The notes: a model not told the origin generated them from the sequence alone. 64,000 nt of DNA from Mangifera indica (GCF_011075055.1 NC_058150.1:12925408-12989407); one strand, 5' to 3'. Shown: positions 1 through 12,384, counted from the first letter of the stretch. A program made the numbers and translations.

Positions 1-441
1 TTGATTAAAGGTAATTTGGATTTTATATTTAAAATCTAAAATCTAAAAAAACTCTGGCAGTCCAATTTATCTCTCTGGCAATTCTGATTTTGTTTACAAT
101 TCAAAGCAAATTTTCTTCAAAACTCTAGAACCATTAACCTGTCATGCTGACGTTAAATATTCCAGGCATAGATGTAAGCAAAAATGGTTTATAATTTATT
201 AAAACTTTACTTAATTACTCTACTTTTCATATAAATTTAAGTATTAATTTAATTTTAATTTGCTTGTCCGTGGAAAGAAAATTTGTAGCTAAAAGACAAG
301 GAAAGAAAGAGCAAGGAAGCAACCCCTCACCGATTCCAATTCCTATATGTGCACGCTTCATTTGTAAGCACGTATTTGCTTGCTTTTCTCGTTCATACAA
401 AATTATATGTGTGTAATTTATTATGTGCATAGGTGGGAAAG
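1..441. other. Upstream region of gene 1, no gene seen
   Basis: AT-rich sequence before the first coding exon of gene 1. The intron 3' border just before the HLH exon of the paralogues (TGTAATTT...TGTAG, then GTGGGAAAG) has a clear counterpart at about 412-440. The short first exon of the paralogues (MEAISVGSDPR type) is not found here, so gene 1 either lost it or starts at the ATG at 442. The reverse-strand ORF in this stretch looks like chance. Confidence 0.5.
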
Positions 442-3290
442 ATGGAAAACGATGAGGGAATCAAGTGTTTGCTAGATTTAATTGAATGGTGCAAGAAGAA
501 CTTCAATCCTGAAAATGGTGGAAACCTCGGTAAAACCATAACCTTCCTTCAATCTCTTCAACAAGAAATACAGGTAAACATTCTATGGTACTTTATTATT
601 GAGAGTTGAAAATTTTTATCATCATAAAACTGGTCTTATGGTTTTGGTTTTTTATTTTATTTTATTATATATTCCAAGAGTATGAGTAAATATTAAATTG
701 AAATCATATCAAATAAATTAACTATTTTTTTTTTGTTTTAATTCAAGAAATTAATGAAGTGGTTAATTTACTTAATTATGAGGAATCATACTTTGATGTT
801 AATGTTTTCGATCCTGCTTTGTCCGATCATCCGAAGTGACATAGTTTCTTCCTTCCATTAGGAAATTGAATGTTTACTACCACCGCAAGGAGCAGCACCT
901 ACATCTTTCAATACCCATGGAACAGATCTACAACGTGGGCAGGTTTTTCCATAATGCTACTCTTCATTAATGTTGTATTAGGAATAGTTTATATGATTTT
1001 ATATTAACCTATGAGGAATAACACTTGCAATTTTTTCCTTTTTATTTAATTGAAAACACAAAGGAGATCGAATCTTCAGCACTGCAGGGAGACGCATTTG
1101 GGTCTAATCCCCACGTCAATGAACAGGTAACCATTTCTCTCTCTCTCTCTTTTTTAATTATACAATAGTAAATAGAAAACATTCAATTGTTTTTGTTCCT
1201 GCTTTGTCCGATCATCTGAAGTGACATAGTTTCTTCCTTCTATTAAATATGTGAAGGAAATTGAATCTGCAGCACATCAAGGAGGAGCAGCACCTACATC
1301 TTTCAATGTCCATGGAACAAATCTACAACGTGGGCAGGTTTCACCATAATGCTACTCTTTTAATTATACAATAATAATGTTTTTTAGTGAAATTGTTTTC
1401 ATATAATTAATTATTATAATATTGCCTCAATTAAAGAAAAATAAATATATTCAGTTATTTGTTAGCTGGGTGGTCCGGTTAAATAGAAAAATAAATAATA
1501 TTTAGTCATTTGCATTTTATTATTTATTAGGTGAAAATTTGTTTGTATGTTAACAGGAAATCACTCAAATAAGAAAACAAAACACCAACTTTGGATCAAC
1601 TCTAAATCAAGGGATTAATATGGAGATGAATAAAAAACGAAAATTGAGGTCAGATGTTTGGAATCACTTCATAAGGTATAGACATGAAGATAAAGAGATG
1701 AAGGCTCAGTGTCAACACTGTAAGAAATATTTTAATGGATCAAGTAAGAGTGGAACTACACATCTCAGAAATCATCTAAAAAGTTGTTTGAAAAATCAAA
1801 ATATAGTAGCAGACAAAATGAAAGAGTTGAGTGTGGTTGATCAAGAGCTGAATCACTGTAATTTGGCGCGAAAGGTCATTAAATATGGGTGGGACAACAT
1901 AAAAGATGATATAATTGAGGTTTATGAAGAAGAGAAAGATAAGTTGCACAGATATTTAGCTAAACTTCCTGGTCGTTTTAATGTAATAATTGGAAAAGAT
2001 ACAGGGTATGGTGTTCAGTTTGTGAAGATTTGGTTTATTGATGATAAATGGAAATTGAAAACGAGGCTTATTCATTGGAAGAATTATGATAGTGATGGAG
2101 AACCCTTAAATGAAGACTCTCTAAAGCGTTTGATTCAAGATTGGAACATGGATAAAAGAATTTTGTCTATGATTGATCACAGGGTTGATCCATCAAAAGA
2201 TTTGGTACCTCAGCTTACCAATTGGCTTAATGAAAGAGTTTCACTTCCTGTCATCGGGAATTATAAGACATGTCATAAGTCATTAGGTGGTTTTGAATTT
2301 AGTGTAAAATTTGTGGCAATGGGAAGTGACATTATGTCCGAAGTGAGGGAACTAAAAGACTACTACATGACATCATCAAACAAATATAAGTTTGACTTAG
2401 CGGTAAAACAAGTTGAGTCCATGGGTAAAAAAGTGACTTCCAAATATAATGATGTTTCTTGTCTTTATAATTTCAAATTGCTTGATTGGGCAATGGGATA
2501 TAAAGAAGTATTTTGTGAACTGAAGCGCATAGATCCTGATTTCACGTCTTCCAATTTTGATTGGGATGACGCTGCTTCACTGCACAGTTATTGGGTAGTG
2601 TTTGAAGATATAAAAAATGATATTTGGAAACTGGAAATTGATATTTGGGAACCGGAAGATGATTCTGAGTTGGCAAATGATTCTAAGTTGGCAAATGAGT
2701 GTTTCCCTATGGTTTATCACTTTTTTTTAAGAATGCTACGGTTCAAAAATACTGAAAATCAGTACTTTCGCCTTGCTGCATTACGTTGCAGAGAAGTTTT
2801 TGATGAACATTGCAACAACATAGTAACTGTAATCCCAGTGATTCTGGATCCAAGATTTAAACTAGATATTGTAGAGCGTTTCTACAATGAAGTTTATGAT
2901 AACGAGGGAGACTTACACTTCAAGAAAATCATGGATGATGTTAAAAATATTTACAATAAATATGCGACGGATGTCAACAATTCTTCCATGGTGATAGCAA
3001 ATCCAAACGAGGCTGCTTCATCAAAATCAGAATTCGAGCGCTATTTGACAGCTGACAAGGTTCCTCCACTTGAAGGCTTTGACATACTGGAATGGTGGCG
3101 TAAGAATTCTCCAACTTACCCAGCATTAGCTATGATGGCTCGGGATTTCTTATCCATTCCTATTGTTGATTCTCCTTATGTGTATTTTGCGGATGACGTC
3201 ACTGATATTTATTATATGGATTTCGATGTTGGCTTAAAAGATGTTTCGGCATGTACAAAAGTTTGGTTAAACGACCATGATTGTATGTAA
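442..3290 (+). CDS. HLH-BED-hAT chimeric protein, copy 1 (five exons, about 696 aa)
   Basis: Proposed exons are 442-573, 862-942, 1064-1126, 1257-1337 and 1557-3290. Every junction is AG/GT and phase 0, giving 44+27+21+27+577 codons. Exon 1 encodes an HLH-like segment (EGIKCLLDLIEW, then TFLQSLQQEIQ). Exons 2-4 are small and each starts Glu-Ile. Exon 5 carries a BED zinc finger (C171, C174, H188, H192; motif QCQHC then HLRNH) and a hAT-transposase body with IDDKWKLK, VILDPRFKLD and ILEWWRKNSPTYPALAMMAR. The catalytic Asp positions of active hAT enzymes (TTD-W and DNAS-ND) are missing, and the ASE-FS block after LSIPI is absent. It is probably a nuclear DNA-binding protein and not a transposase. 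Donors of exons 2 and 4 (GTTTTT, GTTTCA) are weak. If translation starts at 1620 instead, only the 556-aa BED-hAT part is made. Confidence 0.72.
811..1370 (+). repeat. Tandem duplication of a 27-codon exon with its intron flanks
   Basis: The exon at 862-942 and the exon at 1257-1337 are the same length and share the core AAPTSFN-HGT-LQRGQ. The similarity continues into the introns: CTGCTTTGTCCGATCAT and ACATAGTTTCTTCCTTC lie before both exons, and CCATAATGCTACTCTT lies after both. The exons are 395 bp apart. Both are phase 0 at each end, so the duplication keeps the frame. Confidence 0.8.
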
Positions 3291-3302
3291 TGAAGTTGTT
3301 GA

Positions 3303-3308
3303 AATAAA
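3303..3308 (+). terminator. Candidate polyadenylation signal of gene 1
   Basis: AATAAA lies 13 bases after the stop. The surrounding 3' sequence (TGAAGTTGTTGAAATAAAA) is shared with the gene at 34898-37126, which supports a conserved 3' UTR. Confidence 0.45.
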
Positions 3309-5124
3309 AATATGTATTCTATTTTTCCCATTCCCTTTCAACAAAAATGATCATGAAATTAAAATTAATTAAAACAAAGGATCAATTTTTTATATAAAAA
3401 ATATAAATTATTTCTTTTATAAATAAATTAAAATTACTAAAAGATAAAACACCGAAAAATATAAAAAAATCAAATTAAAAAATATAAGTTAATCACCACA
3501 AAAATCGATTCTAGGAAAACGAAGACATCATATTGATTGCAGAAATAAATGATTAAATTGCTCCAATTGTCATCAAAGAAAAACCTGTGACTAATCAACA
3601 ATTGAATCACTTAAATACAGCTTCTATTGCTAAATAGTATAATAAATATTACAAGGATTTTTTTTTTGTTAGAAATTACAAATAAAGATATGTTGAATTA
3701 ATTGTTAAATGAAGAAAAATGGATTAATAAGCGTTGCTTCTTGTAATTTATCGTGTTCCTCATAGAATCTCTACTTTTCATTGTTTTAAATTAAGTTTTA
3801 AATTATATAAACATATTATAATTTTACTTTATTATTTGAATTAATAAATATAAATAAATAAATATATAGAAAAAAATGTTGTAATCGCAAACATAAATTT
3901 ACTTTAGTATTTGAATTAATATTAAAAATAATATTTAAACAAAATTTTTATTTAATTACTAATATAAAATCTAAATAATATTGAAAAAAAATCTAATTTA
4001 GTTTGGTGGAAAACACACAAAAATAAATAAATAAATTCTTTGAACACAAATTAAATAAAAATTACATCTTCTTCCCAACTTTTAGGATCGAGTAAAAGCA
4101 ATCTAACTATTGAAACAAAAATTGGTTTTATCTAAATCAGGTAAGGTCATTGGTCTCGATAAAACTGATTGAACCGACTAGTTTAATCTAATCAAATCTT
4201 AACAAATATGAGTCAATTTCATTTCCTCCGCAGTATTTTCAAGTAAAACCTAATATACCCCTTGTAAAAAGAATATGGGAAACTTAAATAAAACTTTACA
4301 TTATTTTATCAATATGCTTTATATCTTTACATTAAAAACTTAAATTAAAAAATTAAAAAAATAAAGATTCAATGCCAAATTAAAGATGCCAGCCCAGCCA
4401 CCAAGCAATCACCACGGCATCAAAATTCATGTAAAAAAGGAGAGCAAAAACTACATAGTTTAGGAAAATGGTGGATCAGAAACCATGAAGTCCTGAATAC
4501 AAAAACTCCGTATAATAATTTTCTATGTTAAATGTCCTAATTTTAATCTCTCATGATTATATGCCATTGGATTCGAGTTGTAAAATACACTTAGCAGATG
4601 AATACAATAGTAATTAAGTATAATCTTGATGGAATTAATACTACGGTTTTAATGAAATTAATACTAAGACTTCTTAATTAGCAAATAATTTTATATTATA
4701 TTATGGCTGTGATAATTAAGAGTGAACCAAAGAGAGCAAAGTACAGTTTTTTTTCTGCTTTTGGATGTAGCAACCTTAGTGGTGGAAGTTGACATTTTGG
4801 CTGGTTGTATTATCTAACTACATAATTACATATTATCTATGTATTTAATTATGTACTTAAAAGTGTGTATATCATCCCTGGTAACATTTATTAGTAGCTA
4901 ATAGTAGATTTCAGAAGGCAACCATATGAAATGAATTATTATTGGAGAAAAAGGTGGAAAAAAAATTGTGCAGGGAAGTGAGATTGGAGCTGAGAAAGTA
5001 CAAAAGAATGTATATAAATAATTGAAGCTTGGTGGGGAAATTCCACCCCTCTTCATCCAGTAAGCCGGGGTCAACTTATTCACTTTGCGAGTTCGTTTTT
5101 AAGTTGATCAATATGGCAAAGTGG
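3309..5124. other. AT-rich intergenic DNA
   Basis: No convincing coding exon or RNA gene was seen. The stretch is rich in A/T runs and short direct repeats (for example TAAATAAATA near 3850). A reverse-strand ORF at 4898-5083 has no recognisable domain. Confidence 0.5.
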
Positions 5125-5564
5125 AGAAGAAATATATTTGTATTTGACAAACAAAGCTGAGTCCATGGGGCAAGAAGGTGAGTTCTCATGAAGGCCTTCC
5201 TAATAAATGGATTTTTGATGCATTAGAGGCGCTTGGGAGTGCATTGGGGTATGAAGAAGCATTTTGTGAGCTTGAAATGATAGATCCTTATTTCATGTTA
5301 ATAAATTTGACAGATAAGAGATGATATAAAACAACACTATGGCATATGAGTGTGTGCTGATAATTTGTCTAGAAGCAAATATACTACTGAAAGTGCATAT
5401 TTCCCGAAGTTTGTGACATATATATGAAATTACTTCAATGGGAAGAAAGTAACAAACTAACAATTATTATGTACGTGAAATCGCATCATCTATCAGAGAG
5501 ATATTAATTTGACAAGCTAGTATCTAACACTTGCAAGAATGGCACTACTTGGCAATGCCTATTT
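5125..5564 (+). pseudogene. Broken HLH-BED-hAT family copy, left part
   Basis: In shifting frames this encodes pieces of the same hAT body as the intact genes: AESMG, then a segment aligning with GYKEAFCELEHID (here GYEEAFCELEMIDPYF), then IYMKLLQWEESN and YYVREIAS. After a deletion of roughly 85 residues come the bases for TLARMA. Stops and frameshifts are frequent and the BED and HLH parts are absent. The copy breaks at ATGCCTATTT (5555-5564), where the LINE was inserted, and resumes at 19192. Confidence 0.8.
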
Positions 5565-6186
5565 CTTTTTTTGTTTTTTTCTTTTGTTAAGTATGCATAG
5601 ACAAACAAAAAGGGCAAAGAGATTTGTACAATCAAAGCTTGCCTAAATCACAAGCGGCAAAGACAGTGGAGAAAAATATGATCAACAAGGCAAACTTGAT
5701 TCTCTTTTGAAAACCAGCAAAAGCAGGCCAAAGACAGGATCAAGAGAAAGCAAGCCAAAGGAAAGGAAAATGAAGACCAAAGCAAGCCAAATAAATCAGC
5801 AACAGACACAGACATCCCAAAACCAAAAAAGACAGCAGGAAAATACAGGAAACCCAACATCCCAAGAAGAAAGAACACCCAAAAGCGGGAGGCATCCCAT
5901 AGACCAATTGGAAGCCAAAACTCCAAAACAGGCAGCAAGAGGAAAACAAAGACCTCCTGGTAAGGAGAGCAGCCACGAGTGCAGACCATGAAACCACCAT
6001 TGGGCACACCAGGTGACAGGCAAGCATAGCATGCAAGACAGAAAGCAGCAGACTGAACTTCCAGAGCAGAGGAATGAGAGAGCAGGGCTCCAGGCAAATT
6101 GGGAAAAGAGAACTACCAGACACAAAGGCTCCAAAGACAAGCGGGAGGAGGGCAACAAAAGCAGTAAACAGCAGCCAATTCAAGAG
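5565..6186 (-). other. LINE 3' UTR and poly(A) tail
   Basis: The minus strand is strikingly T/G-rich and ends in a poly(A)-like tail at 5565-5586 directly beside the target duplication. Overlapping long ORFs occur on both strands here. On the minus strand they are hydrophobic (Phe, Leu, Cys rich) and on the plus strand they are Lys/Gln/Arg rich, as expected from strand-biased UTR composition and not from a protein gene. The block stops where the CACTA terminus begins at 6187. Confidence 0.65.
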
Positions 6187-6369
6187 CACTACAAGAAAAA
6201 TGGTTTTTAACATGAGCAAAACTAGTAGATAAAACTCCATTTCCCATGGTTAAAGATTATTAACGACCGAAAAAATCCTGTTGTTGACCGTTGTTATAAC
6301 CTCCACCGCTAAAAGTATTAATGAAGGAAAGAAAAGTCTCATCGTTAATATAAATAATGAGAGGTATAA

Positions 6370-6605
6370 ATCTTGTCATTAAAAATAGTAATATTAACAA
6401 TGAATATCCTCGTTGTTATAACAATATATCGATCACTAAATATAATATCAATGATGAATATCCCTATTGTCATAATAATATTTATTAGTCATTAAACATA
6501 ATATCAATAATGAATATCCCTATTATTATAACAATATTTATCCGTCACTAAATATAATATCAATGATAAATATCCCCATCATTATAATAATATTGATAAT
6601 AAAAA
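6370..6605 (+). repeat. ~60-bp tandem subterminal repeats of the CACTA-like element
   Basis: About four imperfect units of ATCACTAAATATAATATC, then AATGATGAATATCCC, then TATTGTCATAATAATA. Arrays like this near the ends of CACTA elements are where the transposase binds (family knowledge). Confidence 0.7.
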
Positions 6606-7609
6606 TTTTGATTCTCCAAATATAATCATTAACTTTGATTATGTTCTAATTACAATTATCTAAAAGTCTTTATATAATCCATAATTATAAAAAATATGAA
6701 AAAAAAACTATACATTTCCTATTATAGTAATCTCTCCCTCTAATCTATGTATCACATACAATCAAGTGTTTTATGATTTATTTGTATTTTTAAGTACCTA
6801 AAAATTATGAAGAGAGAAGATACAATTAAAATGTGCATAGCATACATGCACACACACACACACACACATTTAAACATATATTTTTTTCTCACAAACTAAT
6901 TATCAAACAAAGTAAAGAAAACCAAAACAGATTGAATCAACTATAATGTCTATCCTACCAAATTAATAATCATGAAAAAAATCCTACCAAGCCACCAAAT
7001 GTTTTCATAAAGTGTCACAAGTCCTTAACCTCAACAGTATTTGACAAAATCCTTCTGAAAAATCTTTGAAAAGCATTATAAACCCAAATTATACTCTAAA
7101 AAGCAATAAATGAACCATGTGGGGACCGAGTCAAACAAGAAGAAATCCCTAATACTCTGAAAAAAATTTTCCTCACACAATCATGAAACTTTGTATTGCA
7201 CAAAACAAAACATGAGAAAAGGACATGATAAAAGCCCATGTGCATTATCAGAGTACTAGACATTAGCAAGAAATCCTTGAGGAAGTTGCTAGCATTGTCC
7301 TGTACTTGAGTAAAGATCATAGCATATGTACAAATTAATCACTTAATTAGCATGTCCAAAATTTTCAAGTAAAGATCATAGAAAGCAGTGTTAGTTAAGA
7401 ATTAATCATCAGTGAAGAGGAACTAACACAATGCTCTAATTACTAAACCAGTATAAATAGATCGATGCATAACCATAATGTAACAAAGTTTTGAGATACA
7501 AACATCTATTCTCTAGCAAAAGGCAAATTAGTTTATGAAGGTTTTTTTTTTGGGTAAGTGGTTGAGGAAGTATTATAAAGAACAGGAGAAAAGGTTCAAA
7601 CAAGTATAC

Positions 7610-7880
7610 CTCTTAAGCCTCAAGTAGTCAGATCCCACATCAACAAATGGTTGTCAGTGCCCCCAGTCACCAATTTGCATTTTCTTCTCAATAAAGCAGA
7701 TGCTAGGGCCAGCGCATTTTCATTCACCTGCAGCATCTATACTTTGTCCTTTGGAGTTGCCACTTGTTTCAAGGCTATGCAAGAGCAGCAATGCGATTTT
7801 TGTGAGAACCCCCTTGTAATGATGGATGGACAGCAAAGTTTATGCTCTACTCAAAATCATAATGGTTATTACTATCACCA
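7610..7880 (-). pseudogene. Serine hydroxymethyltransferase exon fragment (captured)
   Basis: Read on the minus strand this gives HYDFE, then INFAVHPSLQGGSHKNRIAALA, then after a 1-base frameshift [25 protein letters not shown], and [16 protein letters not shown]. These match the central part of plant SHMT, a PLP enzyme of one-carbon metabolism, and best fit the longer SHM6/7-like type. The fragment ends at a GT donor (GGTATAC), as an exon would. Lesions are two in-frame stops in the ALKQV-to-WDLTT part, one stop after HYDFE, and the frameshift. No other SHMT exon was found nearby, so this is a captured piece and not a decayed whole gene. Confidence 0.78.
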
Positions 7881-9089
7881 TGACCGAAACCCCAGAAAAA
7901 AAATAAAAAAAGCAGGACACATGCAATGGAAAAAGCACATCACCTGTAGAAACATCATTGTAGTATTTTAGAGCACAATCAAGATTCACAGGTTAAATTT
8001 CCTATTATGATAATCTCTTCCTACAGTAAAAATTAAATATTGTTACAAGTAACATAAGAATCCATGTATATCTAGTGTTTCATGCTTGACTTGTATCTTC
8101 AAGTACCTACAAATTGTGAAGAGAGATTAACAATCCAAAAATAACTACATAAAGCAAATGAAGAAATGACTGAAGCATTACCATATCAAATATGAACATT
8201 GTACCACCCTTCTTCCATGATGAAACGAGAGCGTGCATTTAATAGATTAATGAGATCAAGATTATCAAAATTACATTCCCCACAGTCACAAATTATGCAT
8301 ATGCTATTACAATATCATCAAATGTCTTATATGTTCACATTTAAATTAATTCCCACGCCTGATTCAATTTTGTACACTTAACAGGACCATATTTGAATCT
8401 TTCAGCTCTGCAGCACATTTTGAATGCTATCATTCATCACTGATCATAGTAAAAGATAATCATCAAGGATTATGCAAATATAACTGCAAATAATTTTCAA
8501 TAATTCACTGCAGGGAGATTTCTATGAAATGCCAAAAACAGAATTTTTAACTTGATTGAAAGGGCTAGACTGCCGGAGCTCTAGTGATTATAACAGGATA
8601 AAATTTAAACAAAGAAGCGGGTTTCATATATGCTTAACCCAAAAAAAAAAAAAAAAGCAAATTAATGGTTTCTGATCAGCAGCTTTGTGTAGCAGTTTTT
8701 ACAAGCAATGGTCTAACTCTTTGTATTCACCACAACCTCACATGATACTTTTGTCTCTCACATGATACTTTTGTTTGTTAAACAATTTCAAACACCAATA
8801 TCAAAGCATCAGAGCATTTTACTATGCCACACTCATAAATTGCAAAAATGGAAGAAATACAAAAAGGAAATTATTCTAGAAAAATAATATGAAAAAGCAA
8901 AATCAAGACATGAACCAGAAATGAACGGTCTCCCATCAATAATAATAATATTTTAACCTTCTATTCTCAGAACAACAACAAAGGCAGTAATACATTGGCC
9001 GTCATTCCCATTTATGTTTAAAAAACAACTACTAGATGCCAAGCTGTCTATGAATCTTTAAAAAGACAAAAAAAAGCGTTAATACGGAC

Positions 9090-9134
9090 CTGCTTGTTTG
9101 CAAAAATGAGAACAACATCTCTTGATTCCTCTTC
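9090..9134 (-). pseudogene. ARF-type small GTPase exon fragment (captured)
   Basis: A 45-base exon on the minus strand bounded by GGCAG and GTCCGT encodes EEESRDVVLIFANKQ. ARF GTPases have E-ELRDAVLLVFANKQDLPNA at the guanine-binding NKxD motif, so both the residues and the boundary after NKQ fit. Only this exon was recognised. The short length limits confidence, and an ARF-like (ARL) origin is also possible. Confidence 0.5.
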
Positions 9135-9689
9135 CTGCCAAAAGAGTCAGAAACTTATAACAGAGACTAAGATATTGGATGAAAACTCAAAAAGTATGCA
9201 TCAGTAAGGCATTTAAATAGTCAACAAGGTTAACATAAAGGTAAAGGCACTAACAGCAAAGACTAATTATTTTATTAGTTTTTAATTAGAGTACCAAAAA
9301 AAAAAAATCACAGAATGGGGAAACAAAAAGGAAAAGACATGCCAAAACCTGTGATACGTCTTAATAGCTATCATTCATATGATACAACATCCTTAATATA
9401 TAAGAAAGGATAGATTAACCAATAAAAATACCAGTAATTATACATAAAAATTTGCTTCTATATCATATCAAGAATTCAAAGGCTTCCTTTACATCATTAT
9501 TTAAAAAAAAAATTAGGAGCAAACCCTGGCCATAGTCCATATTAGCTACCAGGGTTTTAAAAAAGCTAAGAGAACGATAAAACCACCAATCCAAATAATA
9601 GGATTGACTTTGATGGAACAAAGCTGTTGAAACCTAGAAAAAGATAAAACCCCCGGCATCAAAACCAATCAATGCTGAAACCTAAAAAA

Positions 9690-9945
9690 ACACATAAAAA
9701 TGAGGATTTACCAATTTCTGTTCGATTTTCGGTCAGATATTGTTCTCGTCGTCGTCGGTTGGTCGGTCGTCCTTTCCGTTCGTCGCCTGGTCTCCGTCAG
9801 TCTGATTTCGTCTCTCCTCATCGTCCGTCGATCGTTCCTCATCTTGATTATCATAGCACATTCTCGTTTGTTCCACTTAGTTGGTCGCCACTCGCTCGGT
9901 CGTTGCCGGTCGCTGATTTTGTGAGATTTCAGGAATAATGCACTG
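9690..9945. other. GC-rich block inside the CACTA-like element
   Basis: This stretch is much richer in G/C and in TCG/CGT triplets than its surroundings (TTCTCGTCGTCGTCGG). It resembles a captured 5' UTR or first exon. Two short plus-strand ORFs overlap in different frames and neither shows a known motif, so no protein is claimed. Confidence 0.35.
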
Positions 9946-10454
9946 GGTTGGGACAGACCGGAGTGGAGCTGGAGAATGGAAATTGGAAAATTAATTCGAT
10001 ATTATTTGGACAAATGGAACAGAAATTGGTATGGATATTTTGATTATGTAATGGTTTTTAAGTTAATTTATATATTTTAATTAAAATTTGTTAGGAATAG
10101 ATAATTATTATATTTAATTAAAAATAATAAAAAATTATTAAAAATTATTTTATTTAAATATCTTTAAATATAATTATTTTTAAATATTTTTATATTATTT
10201 ATTATATTAATTAAAAATAAATTTATTTTTATCTCAAAAAATTAATAAATAATAATATAATTATAATAAAATTAATATTATCTTATAAATCTTTAAACAC
10301 TTAAAATGAAGTGATAATCAGATTACTATTTATATTACTTATTATATCAGTATTAGTAATAAAAAAATATTTTAATATTTTATTATTGATAAATAAAATA
10401 AAAAAAATAAAATATAAATTATCAAGATAATCTTTAAATACTGAAACCAAATCA

Positions 10455-11486
10455 CCGTAAAAGTCATCAAAAATGCAATTAGGCAGCCTCCACTTGAACT
10501 TAATTTGGTCATCACCCGCCAGATTCTTCACTATGGACAGACTCACAACCCTCTCTCTGATGATATTGGAGATTGCCTTCACAATAATAGCAGGCTCTTT
10601 CTTTCATTAGAGATACAACCACGGTTCCTCTCAGTACAAATGGCATGGACAGTGGCAGCCAAACTCAGCTTACCCATATAGCGCTGCAGACTGTGAAATC
10701 CAACTCCTCCCATCTTTATCAATAAAGTTAGACCAAGACTCAACACTACACCCAATACTATTTAACAAAAGGATACTCCTCAAAATTCTAAAGTTATAGC
10801 GCAACTAAAGAAAAGATGATCAATCGATTCCGCTTGAGATTTACAAAAGCAACATAAAGGGTTATTGACAATGTCCAACCTCAACAACTTATCTTTGGTT
10901 TGAAGCCTATTCCTCATGGCTAACCAAAGAATTACCTAGTGAAAGGGAATAAAACCATTGAACAAAAGAAGATTTACCCAACTAACAGTAGGCTTACAAA
11001 GTCTCTCAAGATGTTCCACGTCGTTCTAATATTAAACTTGCCTGCAATGTTAAAACCACACTTAACCATGTCAACCACACCCCAACACCCCCACTTGTCT
11101 GCCTCTCTCCCCCTCCCCCTCCCAAAAGGCACATTCAAGAGCGTATTTCGAATCTTTCTAAGCTCCCAAGAAGAAGCATGAGGCCAAAATCAAACACCAT
11201 TTCTAATAATTTTACTCACACTCTCATATTTTTTTATACTGGAGTTGTTGAGGACCCTTTGCCCATACTTTTCAATGAAAGGCCCAGAAGGATGCACATT
11301 ATCGAACCAAAAGGAGATGTCCTTGCCATTCCCCACCACATAAAAAGTATGCTTTGTCACCAAATTTCTCAATTTAAGAAGACCCCTCCAAGTACAAGAG
11401 CTAATTTAGGAAGACTTGATATCCCAAAAAGACTTTTCTTTGATACAGTTGAAATATCGAATGGCTTAAGAGAGAGGTTGAATTAG
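10455..11486 (-). pseudogene. LINE ORF2 C-terminal part (zf-RVT-like region)
   Basis: From high to low coordinates on the minus strand the frames give SLFWDIKSS, TWRGLLKLRNLVTKH, VVGNGKDISFWFDNVHPSGP, RLQTKDKLLRLDIVNNPLCC-FCK, then ESIDHLFFSC, and finally LAATVHAICTERNRGC. This is the conserved linker and zinc-binding tail that follows reverse transcriptase in plant L1 elements. Stops and frameshifts interrupt it. It lies downstream of the reverse transcriptase at 16105-17740 in the same orientation, and the two parts are separated by the insertion at 11487-16104. Confidence 0.8.
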
Positions 11487-12384
11487 GCAATTTAAAATAA
11501 TCTTTATCAAATTAAAGAATTTAATCAATTTAATAAATGATGACTATTTTCAATGCAATTTGTAATTATTTCAAGATATATTGCAAAAAAATCAATACAA
11601 TCAAAACAACATAACACAAATTATAAGTTTAAGGGAAGAGAAAATTAAACAAGTTATGCATAGTAGTTTGACGCAACCTGACTATTAATTCTTGGTTGAC
11701 AAAACCCTAACCAAACTGTTATTCATAATGCAAATAACTTTCAAGGTACTATTAACTTTTATAAGTATTATAACTCATTTTCTCTCACTAGATATCTCTA
11801 GTCTCTCCAAGAGTGAACCTTACTCTTTTATAATGCAAATTTTTGTATGAATTCAAAATATAATCTCTCTCAAAGAATATATACATAAATTTATACTTAG
11901 TACAACTCATTACAAATCAAATCAAAAAGTATATAAACAATAGTTTTGATTAAAGAAAAAGATTTGCAAGTGAATAGCTCAAAATTGATTTGGTCTCAAA
12001 TATATGAAAGTTTTTTATGGCAAAAGTCATTCCCAAGTGGATTTGATTAGGTTTATAAAAGATAAAATGAGGAAAGTTACCATTGTGCACAAAATTAATA
12101 GTTTTAATTTACCAAAAAACTCAAAATTTGGGGGGATCAGATGTAATTCGGTCAATCAGATGTGACATGACACTAGTTATCAAAAAATTTATAGCACAAT
12201 TCAATCGATCAAAAGAAATTAGGTCAATTGGATTTTTGAAAGCTAAAATACATAGTTTCTGGATAATTCAAAAGCCATTATTCAAAAATTTGGTTGGTCA
12301 AATTTGGTCAATCAAATTTTATTATTTTTGACCCTTGAAGTTTTGAAAAATAACAATTTCTCCCTTAAACTTTAAAAAATAATA

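Larger units (their letters stand above)
6187..10454 (+). mobile_element. CACTA-like DNA transposon with captured host exons (one end seen)
   Basis: The left end CACTACAAGAAAAATGG is the typical CACTA terminus and interrupts the LINE 3' UTR, preceded by GAG as a possible 3-bp target duplication. Next comes a subterminal array of ~60-bp repeats. The interior holds minus-strand exon fragments of serine hydroxymethyltransferase (7610-7880) and an ARF-type GTPase (9090-9134), plus a GC-rich block near 9720-9945. No CACTA transposase was seen, so it is non-autonomous. I did not find the matching right end (CTTGTAGTG). The LINE resumes near 10455, so the right border is approximate, and an AT-rich MITE-like stretch at 10020-10450 may hide it. 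Confidence 0.55.

Noticed and set aside
5648..6240. Overlapping 149-, 166- and 120-aa ORFs on the minus strand and Lys/Gln-rich ORFs on the plus strand
   Set aside because: All reflect the strand-biased T/G composition of the LINE 3' UTR. The 166-aa frame also crosses the CACTA border.
7651..7971. 106-aa plus-strand ORF
   Set aside because: It lies antisense to the serine hydroxymethyltransferase fragment, whose minus-strand motifs are far more specific.
9672..9938. 88-aa and 74-aa plus-strand ORFs in the GC-rich block
   Set aside because: Two overlapping frames with Arg/Ser-rich, low-information sequence and no motif. Kept only as a composition block.
9955..9975. GGAGTGGAG as a possible right end of the CACTA-like element
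   Set aside because: It matches only the last four bases plus the GAG duplication. The inner 12 bases of the expected terminus do not match, and the LINE does not resume there.
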